Assembly: GCA_963772335.1 (NCBI GenBank)
Contig: CAVYXF010000011.1
Span: 15,006 to 79,005, forward strand
Source: CAVYXF01 sp963772335
GTDB taxonomy: Bacteria; Pseudomonadota; Alphaproteobacteria; Rhizobiales; Rhodomicrobiaceae
Length of the DNA: 64,000 nt
Reading direction: 5' to 3'
The position numbers and the translations under genes were made by a program. Positions 38,689 through 46,218 of the stretch are shown piece by piece. Below the pieces are notes generated by a model. The model worked only from the letters and a program-made list of their open reading frames with translations. It was not told where the DNA came from and did no database searches. Every line of letters begins with the position of its first letter. The first letter of the stretch is position 1.

Positions 38689-40217
38689 GATGCCAGGCGC
38701 TCCTTCACGCAATCATATGTGACCCGATATTTCTCGGCGATCGACATGGCGTATGACCGGCCGTCGGCGGGGCGGCGAATGACCTTGTAGGTGCGCAGCG
38801 CCTGGTTTTCGGGGACGACAGTGCTGACAGCACTGACGGTCTGCTTTCCGAGCGACCCCAACTCGTCCATGAAGGTCACGCAGACGCAAAGCAGGTCGAG
38901 TTCCATGACCCGCTCTAGCACGCGCCTGCCCAAGAGGAGCGCGTCGCGTAGCGTCGTCGAGGTGAAAATTTCATTGAGGACGATGATGCTGCGGGGTGTG
39001 GCACGGTCCAGGACGTCGCTGATGCGCACCAGATCATCTTCCAGCTTGCCACGGTGATTGTGAATATCCTCTTCTTTCTCGAAATGCGTGAAGAGTTTGT
39101 CATAGAAGAACAGGCGCGCTGAACTGCCCGGAACCGACAAACCCAAGCGCGCGAGATGATGCAGTTGCCCGAATGCGCGGGCGAAGGTAGTTTTACCCCC
39201 CTGATTCGGGCCGGAGACCACGAAAATGCGCTCAGGCCCTTTCAGGAAGAAATCATTGGTCACAACGCCAGCGTTGTCGGCGACAAGCTTTTTTGCCAGC
39301 GCGAGATCAAAGCTGGCTGTCGAGGAGATTGCTTCATCGGTGACCAGTTTCGGATAGGTGAACGGCAATCCGCTCCGGCGAATGGCGTCGATGTAGTCCA
39401 GGTAAGATATATAGAATTGAATTTCCCGATCGAAGCGCCCGAGGGTCTCATCCATGTAGGCCGCGTATTTGGAAGAATACGCCCGCAGAGCAATAAAAAC
39501 CTCTGGATAAAGGCGCGAGATGAACTCGAGTATGCCCGCCTCGATATGGTTCATCTGCGGGTAGTCGCTGAGCTTGAACTCACTTGACTTGACTTGCCCT
39601 TGCCTGAATTTTTCAAAAGTCTCCTGTACGGCCGCGCCATAATCGACTTCGCCGGCATAACGCCGCACGATCACGCTGCTGCCATCGACCAGTAACGTGT
39701 AGCTGATGGTCGCCAGCTGATCGCAAAGCCGCTTCGCTTCCTGCTGCAAAGCACTGAATTTGACTGAGCTCACATACTCGGCCAGATAGGCCCGGAAGGC
39801 CAAAAGCCCCTCGGAGTACAGCTTCCGTTGCGCCAGCCCGACATGGAGGGCGAGAACGGCATCACAGTAAACTTGCACGATGTCCAACAAGAGCCGCTGC
39901 TTTTGCAGCACATAATAGAATTTCTGTATTTTTGCCGTCTGCTCACGGATTGATGCCATCGATCCGCAGAAGGCCCCGATCACCGAGCGGACACCTTCGT
40001 CCTCCAGATCCTTCATCACCTCCTGGCGATAATAGACCGTCTCCATCTCCGGGGGCGGCAGATGGAAGAACGGCCTCAGGTCATAGTCCCCGCGTCCGGC
40101 CGTGACGGCCGCAATCACCTGGTCGAGATTGAGGTCGGCAAAGAAAGCTGGCTCCTCGACGCGATCCGGCAGAAAAGCATCGCTGCCCTCTTGATAAAGG
40201 ATGCTTCTGAACATCAT
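38685..40217 (-). CDS. MutS-like ATPase B (domain III-V type)
   Basis: 510 residues. Like its neighbour it has only MutS core and ATPase regions: Walker A GPNQGGKTT at 336-344, signature EEDIHNHRGKLEDDLVRISD near 382, Walker B SIIVLNEIFTSTTLRDA with Asn415 in place of Asp but the catalytic Glu416 kept. A and B are distant paralogues; MutS-type ATPases work as dimers with composite sites, so a heterodimer with one active and one inactive site is a reasonable model (inference). Start overlaps the stop of the upstream 81-residue ORF by four bases. Confidence 0.88.
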   Translation of the reverse strand: MMFRSILYQEGSDAFLPDRVEEPAFFADLNLDQVIAAVTAGRGDYDLRPFFHLPPPEMETVYYRQEVMKDLEDEGVRSVIGAFCGSMASIREQTAKIQKFYYVLQKQRLLLDIVQVYCDAVLALHVGLAQRKLYSEGLLAFRAYLAEYVSSVKFSALQQEAKRLCDQLATISYTLLVDGSSVIVRRYAGEVDYGAAVQETFEKFRQGQVKSSEFKLSDYPQMNHIEAGILEFISRLYPEVFIALRAYSSKYAAYMDETLGRFDREIQFYISYLDYIDAIRRSGLPFTYPKLVTDEAISSTASFDLALAKKLVADNAGVVTNDFFLKGPERIFVVSGPNQGGKTTFARAFGQLHHLARLGLSVPGSSARLFFYDKLFTHFEKEEDIHNHRGKLEDDLVRISDVLDRATPRSIIVLNEIFTSTTLRDALLLGRRVLERVMELDLLCVCVTFMDELGSLGKQTVSAVSTVVPENQALRTYKVIRRPADGRSYAMSIAEKYRVTYDCVKERLAS

Positions 40218-40459
40218 GACCTGTCCTCGTTTGGCTGCTGCTGCGGCTGGAAACTGGCGAAGATGGGAAGATGGCGATGTGGTCGGGAGCGAGCGCTCGG
40301 GAAAGCCAAAGCCGGCCTCAACCCAGCTAGCGCCGAAACTGGCTCGGCCGGCTGCGTGATTTCGACATCAGGGCGGAAACTGAAGGCAACAGGAGGGCGA
40401 AGCCGCTCCCTGTTCCAACCGCCGCAGCTGTTTAGGCTTCCGCGCAGCAACTCGCGCAT
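40214..40459 (-). CDS. Small ORF between fluoride riboswitch and MutS pair
   Basis: 81 residues, ATG at 40459 preceded by AAGGAG at good spacing, ending in ATGA overlap with MutS-like B. Arg/Pro-rich (NRERLRPPVAFSFRPDVEIT), no family recognised, low predicted order. It may be a leader whose translation drives that of the MutS genes, or a real small protein. Its Shine-Dalgarno can pair with the riboswitch 3' strand. Confidence 0.5.
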   Translation of the reverse strand: MRELLRGSLNSCGGWNRERLRPPVAFSFRPDVEITQPAEPVSALAGLRPALAFPSARSRPHRHLPIFASFQPQQQPNEDRS

Positions 40460-40486
40460 GGCAACTCCTTCTCGTCATTCGACGCC

Positions 40487-40537
40487 AGAAGGAGTCATCA
40501 GCCCTAAGGGCGGTTAAGGCGAACTCCATCGCCTGCT
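40487..40537 (-). ncRNA. Fluoride riboswitch 1 (before MutS-like operon)
   Basis: Minus strand reads GGCGATGGAGTTCGCC, then TTAACCGCCCTTAGGGC and TGATGACTCCT: the crcB-motif aptamer with 5' pseudoknot arms GGCG/CGCC, P1 GGAGT/ACTCC and the small GCCC/GGGC hairpin. The strand ACTCCTTCT can instead pair perfectly with AGAAGGAGT over the ribosome site of the next ORF 28 bases on, so fluoride binding should free translation. Confidence 0.9.
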
Positions 40538-40540
40538 ATC

Positions 40541-40569
40541 ATAGTTGGAAACGCAGATGGCTTTGTCAA
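40541..40569 (-). promoter_or_regulatory. Sigma70-type promoter for riboswitch 1
   Basis: On the minus strand TTGACA, 17 bases, AACTAT; the predicted RNA start is at the first base of the aptamer. Confidence 0.6.
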
Positions 40570-40631
40570 TGGCTGACGCTGTCGAGCAATTCCCGCGCCC
40601 GGCCGCCGGAGTGTCCCGTCGGGTCTCCTGC

Positions 40632-40660
40632 TTGGCATCCATCCGGCCGGCGTGTGAAAT
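40632..40660 (+). promoter_or_regulatory. Sigma70-type promoter for riboswitch 2
   Basis: TTGGCA, 17 bases, TGAAAT; places the aptamer at the RNA 5' end. Confidence 0.45.
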
Positions 40661-40670
40661 AATCCCTGAT

Positions 40671-40722
40671 CGGGGAATGGGGTTCCCCCAAGAAACCGCC
40701 CTCAGGGCTGATGGCTCCTGCC
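40671..40722 (+). ncRNA. Fluoride riboswitch 2 (before decayed MFS gene)
   Basis: Reads CGGGGAATGGGGTTCCCCC, AAGAAACCGCCCTCAGGGC, TGATGGCTCCT. Pseudoknot arms GGGG/CCCC, the AACCGCC segment, P2 GCCC/GGGC and P1 (GGGGTT with GGCTCC, using wobble pairs) are all present; one extra A after GGGGA is a small deviation. It is divergent from riboswitch 1, 130 bases away. Confidence 0.85.
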
Positions 40723-40821
40723 TTGCCTCTCGCCGGGGAGTCTCACGGTTTGTTCGCGTTTCCTGTCTGACCGTCGGTCAGCAAAAGATCGCCTGTTTTC
40801 TAATGCCGCGGTGGTGACTGC

Positions 40822-41071
40822 ATGACCAGTCCCGCTATCAGCCGGCAGGATACGGAAGTAAGTCCGACCTCAAATTCGTCCTGCTCATCGGCGTCCTGAG
40901 TTTTTTCGCAGACTGCACCTATGACGTTCGCGCAGCATTCTGGGTCCATTTCTCGCCTCGCTCCAGGCGAGCGCGACCATCATCGGGATCGTAACCGGGC
41001 TCGGCGAACCCCTTGGCGATGGGCTGAGGCTCGTCTCCGGTCGGCTAGCCGTTCCAATTGGGCGCTCGTAA
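40822..41071 (+). pseudogene. MFS transporter, N-terminal remnant, in riboswitch 2 transcript
   Basis: MTSPAISRQDTEV, then after a shift SDLKFVLLIGVLSFFADCTY, then GPFLASLQASATIIGIVTGL, LRLVSGRLAVPIG: first two to three helices of an MFS protein in pieces. The rest is missing; the convergent MFS gene begins at 41122. MFS permeases are among genes reported behind this riboswitch class. Confidence 0.75.
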
Positions 41072-41121
41072 CGCCTGCCTTGCAAGTCAGCGTAGGTCTT
41101 CAATCGGCCAATGATTTCTCC

Positions 41122-42372
41122 CTATCGAGCGCGGATGAGGGCGACCGTGCCAGCCGCCATCAGGACAGCAGCGACGGCGAAGCTCGACGTCGGCGACACC
41201 GCGGTCCACAGCACGCCGACGGTTGTGCTCGATACGAACTTGGCCGCGCCATTGACCGTGCCGAGCGCACCATAGCTCGTGGCGAGCGTGTCCTGGCTGA
41301 CCATCTCGGCTGTAACCGTCGCCTCCAGCGCCTCCTGGACTGCCACATACAGGCCCGCGACGAAGAAGATGCTGGCAAGCAGGGTAATGGCGCTCGCACC
41401 AGTCGCAAATGCGAGCGCAGTCAGCGCTGCGGTGAGCATGCCCAGGCAATAGCCGACAATCAGGACGCCGCGCTGGCCGTAGCGGTCTGCCAGAACACCG
41501 ATTGGATAGGACGTTGCGACCTGGACGACATTGCGCCAGACGTACAGAAGACCGGCGACCTGGGCTGCCTCGACGACACCCAGGGAGGGTGTCAGCAACT
41601 GCGTCGCAGCCAGGATGAGCAGACTGTGCGAGAAGTCGCCGATCCCGAAGACGCCGACAGCAGTGAGGTAGCGCTTGAAGCGTGCTGGTAGGTCTCGCAG
41701 CGTGGAGAATAACTTCAGCGCCGGATTGGACGATTGCTCAGGGTCACGAACGAGGGTCAGGAAAGCGAATACCGCGAGCGCACCGGGAATGAGCGTCAGC
41801 CAGAATACCAGCCGGAAGGGGCCAGCCGCCGTCTCCCACTGGAGATGCTGCGCCCACCCGAGTAAGGCAACGCCGAGAAGCGGCCCGGCGACCGCGCCGA
41901 TCGTGTCCATCGCACGATGGAAGCCGAAGGCTCGGCCGCGGGTTTCCGGCGTGATGGACTGGATGACGATGGCATCGCGCAACGGGCCGCGCAGGCCCTT
42001 GCCGAACCAGGACACGATGCGCCCGAGCAGGATCAGCGGCCAGCCGACGGCAAGCGCGATCAGCGCCTGGCCGAACGGGGTCAGGCCGTAGCCAACGAGC
42101 ACCAGGAGCTTGCGATGGCCGAACTTGTCGGCGATGTAGCCGGCGATCATCTTGGTAAAACTGGCCACGGCGTCGGCGATACCCTCGATGATGCCGAGGG
42201 CCGCCGCCGGCACACCGAGGACAGCGAGAAAGCCCGGCAGGATGACGGTTGTCGTCTCGTAGCAGAAATCCCCAAGCGCGCTGGTGAGCCCCGCACCGAC
42301 AACGGTCCGGTTGAGCCAGCCCTCTGGCTGGACATCGGGGGTCGTTGCGGTGGCCTCAGTATTCGAAGTCAC
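41122..42372 (-). CDS. MFS transporter
   Basis: 416 residues from a GTG with AGGTGG upstream. Twelve hydrophobic helices; loop 2-3 motif ADKFGHRKLLVLVGYG near 75 and its half-repeat ADRYGQRGVLIVGYCLG near 295. LGIIEGIADAVASFTKMIAG near 55 recalls a subgroup of MFS proteins next to stress genes in proteobacteria. Substrate unknown. On its 5' side the frame runs without a stop into the end of an exonuclease-phosphatase-like gene, so the two may be joined. Not under a visible riboswitch. Confidence 0.85.
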   Translation of the reverse strand: MTSNTEATATTPDVQPEGWLNRTVVGAGLTSALGDFCYETTTVILPGFLAVLGVPAAALGIIEGIADAVASFTKMIAGYIADKFGHRKLLVLVGYGLTPFGQALIALAVGWPLILLGRIVSWFGKGLRGPLRDAIVIQSITPETRGRAFGFHRAMDTIGAVAGPLLGVALLGWAQHLQWETAAGPFRLVFWLTLIPGALAVFAFLTLVRDPEQSSNPALKLFSTLRDLPARFKRYLTAVGVFGIGDFSHSLLILAATQLLTPSLGVVEAAQVAGLLYVWRNVVQVATSYPIGVLADRYGQRGVLIVGYCLGMLTAALTALAFATGASAITLLASIFFVAGLYVAVQEALEATVTAEMVSQDTLATSYGALGTVNGAAKFVSSTTVGVLWTAVSPTSSFAVAAVLMAAGTVALIRAR

Positions 42373-42384
42373 GGCGCCACCTCG

Positions 42385-43174
42385 AAAGTTGCGAATGGGA
42401 TAGTGATCTGAGGCGATGTCGGTCGCTGGTGTGCGAACAATCTCGTAGCTCCACGCAGCTGCCGCCAAGGCTTGTGTCGCCAGCACATAGCCGCAGCGCA
42501 TCGTCGCGAACTCCATGCCCACGAACCCGGCCGTAGGCACCGTGGGGTGATCGCCTTGTCGAGGACATGGCCGACATCGACCCAGCCTGCGGCCTCCGCA
42601 TGTGCGAGCACGCTGCGGTCGGCACCCTTCAGATCATCAGCGAGACAACGGGCGCGATGGTGTGTCGGCAGCGCGTCGAAGCCTTCGGGCTCGGGGTCGT
42701 GCGGCGAGGCGGAATTGAAGTCGCCGGTGAGCAGAGCGTAAGCGTCCGCCGTGGCTTGGACCGCGAGATAGGCCGCCTCACGCCGTCTGACGGCGGGTCC
42801 ATTCGGACACAGATGGGCGCTGATCAGCGTCAAGGGCCGCTCCGTACTCGGCAGCTTCACTTTGAGCGTGGCCAACGTGTGGTGGAAATTGGAGCCGTCC
42901 GCCTCGAAGGAAATTGGCTTCACCGGTTCGCGAATGAAGATGGCTACATTCTGGCCGGTGCGTGGCGCGCTGGCCAGAAAGCTCCGCATGCCAATTCGGG
43001 CTTCGAATGCATGGAGAAGTGCGGCACCGCCGGCGTCAAAACCCTTGGCCTCTTGCATCAGAAAGACATCAGGTCTGACTTGTCAATTAGTGCGAATTGT
43101 GTCTGCGCCCGGCGGTCGTCCGTGCCGTCGCGTCCGGCAAAAAGCGTGTTGTAGGTCAGTATCGTTAGGGTCAT
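42385..43174 (-). pseudogene. Endonuclease/exonuclease/phosphatase-family protein with two frameshifts
   Basis: Start MTLTILTYNTLFAGRDGTDD, a shift near 43085, then PDVFLMQEAKGFDAGGAALL with the catalytic Glu, SAHLCPNGPAVRRREAAYLA, LTGDFNSASPHDPEPEGFDA with the DFN motif; a second shift near 42545 leads to FVGMEFATMRCGYVLATQAL and the last catalytic SDH in ATDIASDHYPI. The usual stop is missing and the frame enters the MFS gene. Metal-dependent phosphoesterase family; substrate unknown. It follows a ChrB-like gene by 11 bases. Confidence 0.8.
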
Positions 43175-43185
43175 AGCGCACCTTC

Positions 43186-43723
43186 TCATCGGTTCTCGTC
43201 GTGAGCGTCGAAGACACGTTGGGAATAGGCGTCGAGCAGCGCCTCGCATGAGCGGAGCCGCTCGTCGGCCTCGGCTCTCAGCGGAGCCTTGTAGAAATCG
43301 AGTTTTTTGATCTTCTCCAGCCAGCTCTGGAGTTTCTGCACATCAACGTCGTTCTCTTCGAGTTCGGCGTAGGTGAAGTGGTTTGCAGCCGTTTCCTTGG
43401 CAATTTTGGCTTCGAAGTCAGAACACTTATCGAGGAACTCGCGATATTCCTCGTCGCGATCGGCTTTGAAGCGAGCGATGACCTTCTCCTCCTGGTGCCG
43501 ATCCAGGGCGATCGTTTCCAAGAGCACCACCTCGCCGTCCATCTCGGCAATTTCGTTCTGCAACATCTTGAGACGCCGCACATGGTTGTCGGTCTTCGGC
43601 AGTAGGCAGCCCCGTTTTGCAGGTAGACGGCTCCCATGCCGTTCAGGCGGCGCCACAGGGCGACTGGCCGCTTGGCGGTTCAGCGGCGACTTTGTACGTT
43701 AGGAGGAGCCATGCAGTAACCAT
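43186..43723 (-). pseudogene. ChrB N-terminal-domain protein with two frameshifts
   Basis: Pieces: VTAWLLLTYKVAAEPPSG from the ATG at 43723, then ALWRRLNGMGAVYLQNG, then CLLPKTDNHVRRLKMLQNEI, LDRHQEEKVIARFKADRDEE and RSCEALLDAYSQRVFDAHDE. This is the ChrB N-terminal domain (chromate-resistance regulator) without the C-terminal ChrB domain. Shifts are near 43665 and 43605. Such stand-alone domains often precede MFS or ChrA transporters; here the operon is ChrB-like, EEP, MFS. Confidence 0.7.
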
Positions 43724-43943
43724 GACTCAATCTCTATGTAATAACCGTCACAATACAAGCGAGATCCATTAGAAAAATCTATCCGATATGTTCCTCTTGA
43801 AAAGAAACGGTCGTTACATTCATAAAGGCCGCATAGATACGAAGACTGCGCCGCCGACTGAGGGCCGCCTCAATCAGCGCTCCGCGTTTTGAGCGGTTCG
43901 CCGCAGACAGAAGCGGGGCACTACGCGGAGACCATCTCTTGAG

Positions 43944-44231
43944 ATGCCGTCCTCTCCGATTTCGGTCCGGCGATGGTTGTTCTTGATGGCCTTTGGGTTG
44001 GGAATCGGCATCGATGGAGCCGCCATAGCGAATGTTTTTGGTGAGGCGGGGGGAGCGTTGCTTTGCATAGCTGGACTCTTCGTCGTGCCGATGTGGGCAC
44101 TTGCCCGATTAGTTCTTCGCCAAACCCGAGCGAAGAAGGAACTGGTCGCCGTCAACGATCTGCTCCGACGGCTGCGCGCCCGAATTCGCAACGCAGCACC
44201 ACGGTGGAGGGCTTCAACAGAACGAACGTAG
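43944..44231 (+). CDS. Small membrane ORF fused at its end to HIT sequence
   Basis: 95 codons. The first ~65 encode two helices (RRWLFLMAFGLGIGIDGAAI, ALLCIAGLFVVPMWALARLV) of no known family. The last ~30 (ELVAVNDLLRRLRARIRNA) are the start of the HIT-protein fragment in the next entry. Probably a junction product rather than a gene. Confidence 0.3.
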   Translation: MPSSPISVRRWLFLMAFGLGIGIDGAAIANVFGEAGGALLCIAGLFVVPMWALARLVLRQTRAKKELVAVNDLLRRLRARIRNAAPRWRASTERT

Positions 44232-44365
44232 GCTCGACGTCGGGCCAGACGATCATGCATTGCCACGTCCACCTGATTCCGCGCCGCCAGGGAGATGTCG
44301 ACCATCCCCTCGGCAGCGTCCGGGCGTTATCCCCCAAGAAGATGCGTTACTCACAGCCACCGCCT
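44136..44365 (+). pseudogene. HIT-family hydrolase fragment
   Basis: ELVAVNDLLRRLRARIRNA, then shifted TVEGFNRTNVGSTSGQTIM with the catalytic HCHVHLIPRR, RQGDVDHPLGSV, then a second shift to GVIPQEDALL. The N-terminal half is missing. HIT proteins hydrolyse nucleotide conjugates. The fragment ends 20 bases before the promoter of riboswitch 3. Confidence 0.75.
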
Positions 44366-44386
44366 GGCTATTTCACAACGGCCCCC

Positions 44387-44415
44387 TTGACAAGACGCGG
44401 CCACGACCCCAGCAT
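44387..44415 (+). promoter_or_regulatory. Sigma70-type promoter for riboswitch 3
   Basis: TTGACA, 17 bases, CAGCAT; start predicted at the first bases of the aptamer. Confidence 0.5.
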
Positions 44416-44423
44416 CAAGAATA

Positions 44424-44472
44424 CGGCGATGGAGTTCGCCATTTAACCGCCCTCGGGGCTGATGACTCCTGT
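44424..44472 (+). ncRNA. Fluoride riboswitch 3 (before hydrogenase-related/crcB operon)
   Basis: Reads GGCGATGGAGTTCGCC, ATTTAACCGCCCTCGGGGC, TGATGACTCCTG; nearly the same as riboswitch 1. Arms GGCG/CGCC, P1 GGAGT/ACTCC and the GCCC/GGGC hairpin are intact. The first coding start is 108 bases downstream (44581). Confidence 0.92.
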
Positions 44473-44580
44473 TAGGCCATTTTGCCAGACGGAGCGTCGT
44501 GCCTTGATCCCATTGTTTTCCAGAACGGTCTACCAGATGCCCACCGCGACGGCGGCAGGTCTCGGTGGGGGGATGCGCCA

Positions 44581-45528
44581 ATGACCGGGCGGGATGTCAT
44601 CCTCCAGGTCGCGCAGGTTCTCACGACGCTGCTGTTCGCACCGCTCCTGCAAGGCGTCATCCTGCAATTCGAGGAGCGCGTCCAGCGCGGCCAGGGGCCG
44701 GGGATCTTCCAGCCCTATCGCGACCTCTGGAAGCTGTTCCACAAGCAGGTCGTCGTGCCGGAGACCGCCTCCTGGCTGTATTGGCTAGCACCCATCGTCG
44801 CATTCACCACGACCCTAACCGTTCCAATCCTGATCCCTGTGCTGACGAATTACCCGCTCCCGCTTTCGGACATGGGAGACATCCTCGGCGGCGGTCTCAT
44901 CCTCACGCTCGGCTCGTTCATGATCACACTCGCGGGCCTCGATACGCGCAGCGCCTATGGCGGCATCGGCTCCAGCCGGGCGGTCATGATCGCAATCCTG
45001 GCCGAGCCGACGCTGATCCTCGTCTTTGTCGGCATCACCCTGCTGGCCAAGGCAATGCTGCCCTTCGTGGTCAACCATCTCCTGGTCGCCGAACCCTCCA
45101 TCTATTGGGGGCCGACGCATCTGTTCCTGGTCGCGGCGTTCTTCGTGCTGCTGCTCGTCGAGACCGACCGGCTCCCGATCCACTCGAGCACACACATCGA
45201 AATCTACATGATCGAGGAGGCGCGGATCCTGGAATATTCCGGCCCCATGCTCGCCATCCTGAAATGGGCGTCGATGATGAAGCAATTCATCCTCTATACC
45301 ATCTTCTGCAACGTGCTGCTGTTTCCCTGGGCCCTGTCCTATCACGGTACCGCGCCCGGGATTGCCGGGTCGATGGCCGCGTTGGCCCTGAAATTCCTGA
45401 TGGTCGCCTGTGTCGTCGTCGTCGTCGAGACTATGCAGTCGCGCCTTCGCTTCTACCGCTATCAGGAGCCGCTTGCGGCCTCCTTCCTGCTCGCCATTCT
45501 GGCCATCGTCGGCACACAGATGAGCTGA
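44581..45528 (+). CDS. NuoH/HyfC-like membrane subunit of hydrogenase-related complex
   Basis: 315 residues from the ATG at 44581 with GGGGGGA eight bases upstream; eight predicted helices. It is the membrane anchor that couples the soluble arm to the ion pumps in complex I and group 4 hydrogenases. Conserved features: APLLQGVILQFEERVQRGQG near 20-39, GPGIFQPYRDLWKLFHK near 39, and ETDRLP (194-199) with ILEYSG (216-221), the HyfC/NuoH loop lining the quinone-like chamber. First gene of an intact nine-gene run behind riboswitch 3. Confidence 0.9.
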   Translation: MTGRDVILQVAQVLTTLLFAPLLQGVILQFEERVQRGQGPGIFQPYRDLWKLFHKQVVVPETASWLYWLAPIVAFTTTLTVPILIPVLTNYPLPLSDMGDILGGGLILTLGSFMITLAGLDTRSAYGGIGSSRAVMIAILAEPTLILVFVGITLLAKAMLPFVVNHLLVAEPSIYWGPTHLFLVAAFFVLLLVETDRLPIHSSTHIEIYMIEEARILEYSGPMLAILKWASMMKQFILYTIFCNVLLFPWALSYHGTAPGIAGSMAALALKFLMVACVVVVVETMQSRLRFYRYQEPLAASFLLAILAIVGTQMS

Positions 45529-45531
45529 CCC

Positions 45532-46212
45532 ATGCTCGCGGCGCACCTCGACCCCCTTCCGGCCTCGCTGTTCAGCCTTCTGGCGATCGGCAGCCTGCTG
45601 CTGTCCTTCGTGATGCTCGGCTCCCGCTGGCTGCGGCACTATCTGTTCGCCTTCGCCGCTCAGTCGTGGCTCATCGCCCTCCTCTCGGCTGCGGTCGGCT
45701 TTTACGGGAACTACCCCGAGCTTTATATCGTCGCCCTGCTGACGGCGGCATTTCGCGGCCTGTTCCTGCCCTATCTGATCTTCCGCATCATCCGCCGCCT
45801 CGAAGTCAGCCGTGAGGTCCATGTCATCCTGCAGGCCAGCTCCAGCCTGGTGATCGGGGGGCTCGCCGTCATATTCGCTCTCGCGGTATCCTATCGCATC
45901 GGCACGGCGCTCAATCTGGCCGGCACGATTGTCGTTCTGGCGCTCACCGTCATGCTGTCGATGAAGCTGATCGGCTTTCTGATGCTGTCCGTCCGGCATG
46001 AGGCGATCAGCCAGATTCTCGGCCTTCTCGTCCTGGAGAACGGCGTGTTCCTCGGCGCCCAGATCCTCGTGCCAGGAATGCCGCTGCTGATCGAGATCGT
46101 CATTCTGTTCGATCTGCTGATCGTGGTCGCCTGCTTCGGCGTGCTCGTCCAATATCTCCTCAGCCATGTCGGCACAACCAGCTCGCTGAAGCTCAAACGG
46201 CTGGTGGGGTGA
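45532..46212 (+). CDS. HyfE/NuoK-like membrane subunit
   Basis: 226 residues, about seven helices; three bases after the preceding gene. HyfE proteins contain a NuoK-like part plus extra helices. ALLTAAFRGLFLPYLIFRII near 65-85 and LLVLENGVFLGAQILVPGMP near 162-181, with a membrane Glu in VLENG, match HyfE. It would help carry ions in the membrane arm. Confidence 0.85.
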   Translation: MLAAHLDPLPASLFSLLAIGSLLLSFVMLGSRWLRHYLFAFAAQSWLIALLSAAVGFYGNYPELYIVALLTAAFRGLFLPYLIFRIIRRLEVSREVHVILQASSSLVIGGLAVIFALAVSYRIGTALNLAGTIVVLALTVMLSMKLIGFLMLSVRHEAISQILGLLVLENGVFLGAQILVPGMPLLIEIVILFDLLIVVACFGVLVQYLLSHVGTTSSLKLKRLVG

Positions 46213-46218
46213 CGACCA

